From: Lachnospiraceae bacterium
GTDB lineage: Bacteria > Bacillota > Clostridia > Lachnospirales > Lachnospiraceae
Direction of reading: 5' to 3'
NCBI GenBank assembly: GCA_902363825.1
Contig: CABJBK010000009.1
Coordinates: 102,626-166,625 of the forward strand
DNA: 64,000 bases
How positions within the stretch are numbered: the first letter of the stretch is position 1; every line of letters starts with the position of its first letter. A program made the translations under genes and the position numbers. Below the pieces are notes generated by a model. It saw only the letters and a program-made list of their open reading frames with translations. It ran no database searches and had not been told where the DNA came from. This document shows, piece after piece, positions 60,679 through 64,000 of the stretch.

Positions 60679-61050
60679 TTATTCTGCCGCGTCAATATTT
60701 TTAGTCGCAACGACCGGAACATGTGTGCCGCAGACGTCGGATAAGATGACATCCCCGATCCGGACGGGAGCGGCGACGGTAATGTCTTTTAAGGCATTGG
60801 TGCAGTCAAAGATCATGGACTTTGGAATGTCTTCTCTGGTCTTTACCGATACCATGGGCGCGGTGCCGCCGGTCACGCGGACGGACGAGGTGACGATGCG
60901 CGTCGGATCGGTCACTTCCTTTTTTGCGTAAATGGCACCGCGGTTGCAGGTGTTTCCGGTGACAGAGGTCACTTCCTTACCGTTTAAAGTAACGGTGATA
61001 CTGCATCCGAGCGGACAGCCGATGCAGGTCAGTTCTCTTTTTTCCATCAT
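60679..61050 (-). CDS. DUF1667 protein, glycerol-3-phosphate dehydrogenase partner
   Basis: 123 residues with an N-terminal Cys cluster, TCIGCPLGCSITV, then GNTCNRG, suited to an iron-sulfur or metal site. The family regularly sits with an FAD dehydrogenase and an FAD/NAD oxidoreductase in clostridial glp operons and is thought to be an electron-transfer subunit. It begins 2 bases after the oxidoreductase stop. Either of the first two Met codons may start. Confidence 0.85.
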   Translation of the reverse strand: MMEKRELTCIGCPLGCSITVTLNGKEVTSVTGNTCNRGAIYAKKEVTDPTRIVTSSVRVTGGTAPMVSVKTREDIPKSMIFDCTNALKDITVAAPVRIGDVILSDVCGTHVPVVATKNIDAAE

Positions 61051-61052
61051 AA

Positions 61053-62315
61053 TTATGCCTCCTCGATCTTAATGGTGATCCGTGACAGGTGCGGGTAAGC
61101 GCCAAGGGTTTCTTTCCTAAGCCGGATCTCTTCCATTTCACCCGGTGCCATGACAGGGCGTTTCTTTTTGGAGATCCGTTCGTCGTCAAAATAAACGGCA
61201 ATGGCGCAGTTTTTATAGACCGCACCGACGCGGAAACGGACGGTCAGCGTGTCTGCCATATCATCCGGCCGGATGGAGCAGGGCACGGTGTAGCGCACGC
61301 CGCCGGTCGCAAGGATCTCGACCGTGCGGTCGGATGCGGGTTCGCCCTCTTTGATATAGCGTGCGGCGTTTTTTCCGGCGGTGGCAGCTTCCTCGGAAAC
61401 ATAATCAACCAGATCGTGTACATGGAGCACGTTTCCGCAGGCGAAGATGCCGCTTGTGCTGGTTTCGAGCCGGTCGTTTACCACAGGACCGGAGGTCACC
61501 GGATTTAAGCGTACACCGGCGTTACGGGAAAGCTCATTTTCCGGGATCAGACCGCAGGATAACAAAAGCGTGTCACAGGTGTAGCGTTCTTCGGTTCCGG
61601 GGATCGGTTTCCGGTCAGAATCCACCTGGGCGATCGTAACAGCCTCCACGCGCTGTTTCCCCTCGATATCGACTACGGTATGGCTCAGTTTTAACGGAAT
61701 GTCAAAGTCGTTTAAGCACTGTACGATATTGCGCTTTAAGCCGCCGGAGTAAGGCATGAGCTCGGCAACGACTTTTACTTTTGCGCCCTCCAAGGTCATG
61801 CGTCTTGCCATGATAAGCCCGATATCGCCGGAGCCTAAGATCACGACTTCTTTTCCCGGCATATAACCTTCGATGTTGACTAAGCGCTGTGCGGTTCCTG
61901 CGGAAAAGATCCCTGCAGGGCGGTAGCCCGGGATATTTAAGGCGCCTCTTGCGCGTTCGCGGCATCCCATCGCGAGAATGACCGCCTTTGCCTGGATGGT
62001 GAACATGCCGTCGGTTCGATTCATCGCGGTCACTTTTTTATCCGGCGAAATGTCCATGACCATCGTGTTTAATTTATACGCGATCTGCAGACCCTTTACT
62101 TTCTCGATGAAGCGGGCGGCGTATTCCGGCCCGGTCAGTTCTTCTTTGAAGGTGTGGAGCCCGAATCCATTGTGGATGCACTGGTTTAAGATACCGCCCA
62201 GTTCCCGGTCGCGTTCGAGGATCAGGATATCTGTAATGCCGTTTTCTTTTGCGGCTGCCGCTGCGGAAAGCCCCGCAGGGCCGCCGCCGATAATAACAAG
62301 ATCATAGGTATTCAT
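61053..62315 (-). CDS. FAD/NAD(P)-dependent oxidoreductase (GlpB-like role)
   Basis: 420 residues of the pyridine nucleotide-disulfide oxidoreductase fold: FAD site VIIGGGPAGLSAAAAA, second dinucleotide site VVILGSGDIGLIMARR, and GIFACGNVLHVHDLVDYVS binding the flavin end. Sits between the dehydrogenase and DUF1667 genes, so it probably passes electrons from glycerol-3-phosphate oxidation to NAD or another carrier. 12 bases after the dehydrogenase stop. Confidence 0.88.
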   Translation of the reverse strand: MNTYDLVIIGGGPAGLSAAAAAKENGITDILILERDRELGGILNQCIHNGFGLHTFKEELTGPEYAARFIEKVKGLQIAYKLNTMVMDISPDKKVTAMNRTDGMFTIQAKAVILAMGCRERARGALNIPGYRPAGIFSAGTAQRLVNIEGYMPGKEVVILGSGDIGLIMARRMTLEGAKVKVVAELMPYSGGLKRNIVQCLNDFDIPLKLSHTVVDIEGKQRVEAVTIAQVDSDRKPIPGTEERYTCDTLLLSCGLIPENELSRNAGVRLNPVTSGPVVNDRLETSTSGIFACGNVLHVHDLVDYVSEEAATAGKNAARYIKEGEPASDRTVEILATGGVRYTVPCSIRPDDMADTLTVRFRVGAVYKNCAIAVYFDDERISKKKRPVMAPGEMEEIRLRKETLGAYPHLSRITIKIEEA

Positions 62316-62327
62316 ATGAGGACCTCC

Positions 62328-63761
62328 TTAAATCTCTTTGTTGTGGCCAAGGACGATTTCGGAACCCGGACCGCATTTGGTGATTTCTGTCATGGCGAGA
62401 GGAACTTCCCTTGCGAGGATCTCCATGGTGCGCGGGGAACAAAAACCTGCCTGACAACGTCCCATACCGGCTCTTGTGCGGCGCTTTACTCCGTCTAAGG
62501 AGCGGGCACCGAGCGGACGGCGGATCGCGTCGATGATCTCACCCTCGGAGATCATCTCACAGCGGCAGATGATATTTCCGTAAGCCGGCTGTTCTTTGAT
62601 CAGCGCATTGCGTTCCTCGATGGATAAGGTTTCCGGTCGCAGGATGCCTTTTCTGGTGGCAATAAAACCGGATTTTTTGGTGAGGGACATCCGGTCGCGG
62701 ATCAGCTCCGCAAGAAAGACGCCGATCGCCGGTGCGGAGGAAAGCCCCGGTGATTCAATGCCTGCCGCCTCAAAAAAGAGCGGTGCGTCAGAAGCTTCCC
62801 GCAGGATAAAGTCATCGTTATCTTCATGTGCGCGCAGTCCGGCAAACGAGGTGATGACCTGACGCATCGGGACATTTTTTACGCTTAAGGCAGCGGTGGC
62901 GGCAAGGGAGCCCAGTCCCTCTGCGGTGGTGTTCGTTCCCTCTTTATTTTCAGTGTTTTCGGCAGTAGGGCCGACTAACAGGTTGCCGTGTACGGTCGGA
63001 GTGACCAAAACGCCCTTCCCCATTTTGCCCGGAAGCTGGAAGATCGTGTGTGTGACATGGGTTCCGGCGGATTTGTCAAGCAGGCAGTATTCGCCTTTTC
63101 TCGCAGTGATGTGGATTGGATCCCTGCTTGCCATGGCGCTTATCACATCGGCGTAGACACCGGCGGCATTGACGATGGCTCTGCTTTGCAGCGTCTGTCT
63201 GCCGGTTGTGATCTCGTAATAGCCGTCCTTTTTTGTGATGGCGGTAACAGCATTGTTTAAGAAAAAGGTGACACCGTTTGCCCAGGCATTTTCCGCGAGC
63301 GCGATCGTGAAATGGAACGGGCAGACGATCCCGCCGGTCGGCGCGTAGAGGGCACAGCTTACAGCATCGGAAAGATTTGGTCCCATCTCTTTTGCTTCGG
63401 TTTCATTTAATATGCGAAGCCCCGGAACACCGTTTGCCCGGCCGCGCGCGAGCAGGGTGTTTAAGCCGTCCGAATCCTGGGCTTTTGTACAGACGACAAG
63501 GGAGCCGTTGCGCGTAAACGGAATGTCAAGATCTCTTGCGAGATCATCCATCATGGCGTTTCCGGCAACGTTTAGGCGTGCTTTTAAAGTGCCGGGAACG
63601 GCGTCAAATCCCGCGTGGATGATCGCGCTGTTTGCCTTGGAAGTCCCGCAGCATACATCCTCCTCCCGCTCGATCACGCAGATGTCCGCGTCATATTTTG
63701 ACAACTCTCTTGCGATGGCACAGCCGATCACGCCGGCGCCGATAACTGCTACATCATACAT
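62328..63761 (-). CDS. glycerol-3-phosphate dehydrogenase-like FAD protein with BFD-type [2Fe-2S] domain
   Basis: 477 residues: N-terminal FAD-binding VAVIGAGVIGCAIAREL, DAO-type catalytic domain (NSAIIHAGFDAVPGTLKARL, IVNAAGVYADVIS), and a C-terminal BFD-like domain with CRCEMISEGEI and GMGRCQAGFC, four Cys for an iron-sulfur cluster. This layout is the GlpA type of anaerobic glycerol-3-phosphate dehydrogenase; relatives oxidise other 2-hydroxy acids, but glpP context favours glycerol-3-phosphate. AAGGAG precedes ATG 63761. Confidence 0.88.
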   Translation of the reverse strand: MYDVAVIGAGVIGCAIARELSKYDADICVIEREEDVCCGTSKANSAIIHAGFDAVPGTLKARLNVAGNAMMDDLARDLDIPFTRNGSLVVCTKAQDSDGLNTLLARGRANGVPGLRILNETEAKEMGPNLSDAVSCALYAPTGGIVCPFHFTIALAENAWANGVTFFLNNAVTAITKKDGYYEITTGRQTLQSRAIVNAAGVYADVISAMASRDPIHITARKGEYCLLDKSAGTHVTHTIFQLPGKMGKGVLVTPTVHGNLLVGPTAENTENKEGTNTTAEGLGSLAATAALSVKNVPMRQVITSFAGLRAHEDNDDFILREASDAPLFFEAAGIESPGLSSAPAIGVFLAELIRDRMSLTKKSGFIATRKGILRPETLSIEERNALIKEQPAYGNIICRCEMISEGEIIDAIRRPLGARSLDGVKRRTRAGMGRCQAGFCSPRTMEILAREVPLAMTEITKCGPGSEIVLGHNKEI

Positions 63762-63787
63762 AGTCGCATCTCCTTTTCATTTTCCAA

Positions 63788-63837
63788 ATAAAAAAGCAAG
63801 GGAAACAAAGCTGCCATGCAGCCTCATCTACCTTGCT
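63788..63837 (-). terminator. leader terminator, predicted GlpP target
   Basis: On the minus strand AGCAAGG (63837-63831) pairs with CCTTGCT (63801-63795), enclosing GCTGC-ATG-GCAGC (63822-63810), followed by TTTTTTAT. It lies between the promoter and the start codon, so default termination would silence the operon until an antiterminator acts. Confidence 0.75.
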
Positions 63838-63874
63838 CACGTCTCTGGTATCGGTTTATTTATTGATTACTTTT

Positions 63875-63903
63875 ATCATAACATTTTAAGGTGGAAATAG
63901 CAA
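63875..63903 (-). promoter_or_regulatory. promoter of the glycerol-3-phosphate operon
   Basis: On the minus strand TTGCTA (63903-63898), 17-base spacer, TATGAT (63880-63875); start near 63868, giving a 107-base leader. Confidence 0.7.
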
Positions 63904-64000
63904 GAGCGTAAAATTGTCTGCTAGGGTAAAGTTTTTGTAGGGAAATTTAATAGAAAAAGAAGAAAGCACCTGTTCCTTATGTTAGGATTGAGTTTGACGA
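63904..64000. other. right end of window, no feature seen
   Basis: 97 A/T-rich bases. No gene, hairpin or promoter could be supported. Confidence 0.5.

Noticed and set aside
1..64000. tRNA, rRNA, CRISPR arrays, insertion sequences or prophage
   Set aside because: None seen by eye: no clover-leaf sequences, spaced identical repeats, transposase motifs or phage structural genes.

Overview
The window looks like a chromosomal segment of a motile, spore-forming gut Lachnospiraceae, most like Roseburia or a close relative. The basis is protein-family recognition plus the sporulation regulator SpoVT, a chemoreceptor and host-glycan and sucrose/fructan catabolism; the genus is inference. I see no rRNA, tRNA, CRISPR, insertion sequence or prophage.

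1-8 kb is the distal part of a sucrose/fructan operon: sucrose phosphorylase, intracellular GH32 fructosidase, LacI regulator, fructokinase, a solute-binding lipoprotein and a chemoreceptor, closed by a strong terminator. 8-10 kb holds a small HTH / RhuM-Fic / acetyltransferase operon whose promoter carries a perfect palindrome, then a 13-codon orphan reading frame. spoVT follows, with a sigma-G-like promoter. 10.7-17.8 kb is a divergent amino-sugar island: AraC-nagB-nagA on the minus strand; nucleotidyltransferase, N-acetylhexosamine kinase and GH112 phosphorylase on the plus strand. Two 11-bp direct repeats spaced 21 bp sit just upstream of the plus-strand promoter.

17.8-22 kb is a complete agr-like quorum-sensing locus: agrC, agrA and an XRE regulator on minus, agrD and agrB on plus, then an unknown protein. 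22-29 kb carries an SbcD-like nuclease with a YhaN-like membrane ATPase, a class A penicillin-binding protein, a membrane protein and ROK glucokinase. 29-35.6 kb has a LacI-like-sensor/GGDEF protein, a CAP-domain secreted protein, a chimeric internally deleted relative of the LacI/GGDEF protein, a TraX-like membrane protein, a cytidylate-kinase-like protein and an RNA methyltransferase.

35.9-53.1 kb is one long S10-spc-alpha ribosomal supercluster (rpsJ to rplQ, with secY, adk, map, infA and rpoA). It has a structured 5' leader and several unusually long structured spacers.

53-58.4 kb carries a hypothetical gene, asparagine synthetase, a CgeB-like glycosyltransferase and PepD. 58.4-58.7 kb, with no gene, contains three TTTAGAA repeats at exact 11-bp period, a possible promoter and a tetraloop-capped terminator, suggesting a small RNA. 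A CPA2 antiporter follows. The right end is a minus-strand glycerol-3-phosphate operon (FAD dehydrogenase, FAD/NAD oxidoreductase, DUF1667 protein) followed by glpP; the leader of the first gene contains an intrinsic terminator, the expected kind of target for GlpP antitermination.

All functions are assigned by reading motifs and family resemblance by eye; no database search was run.
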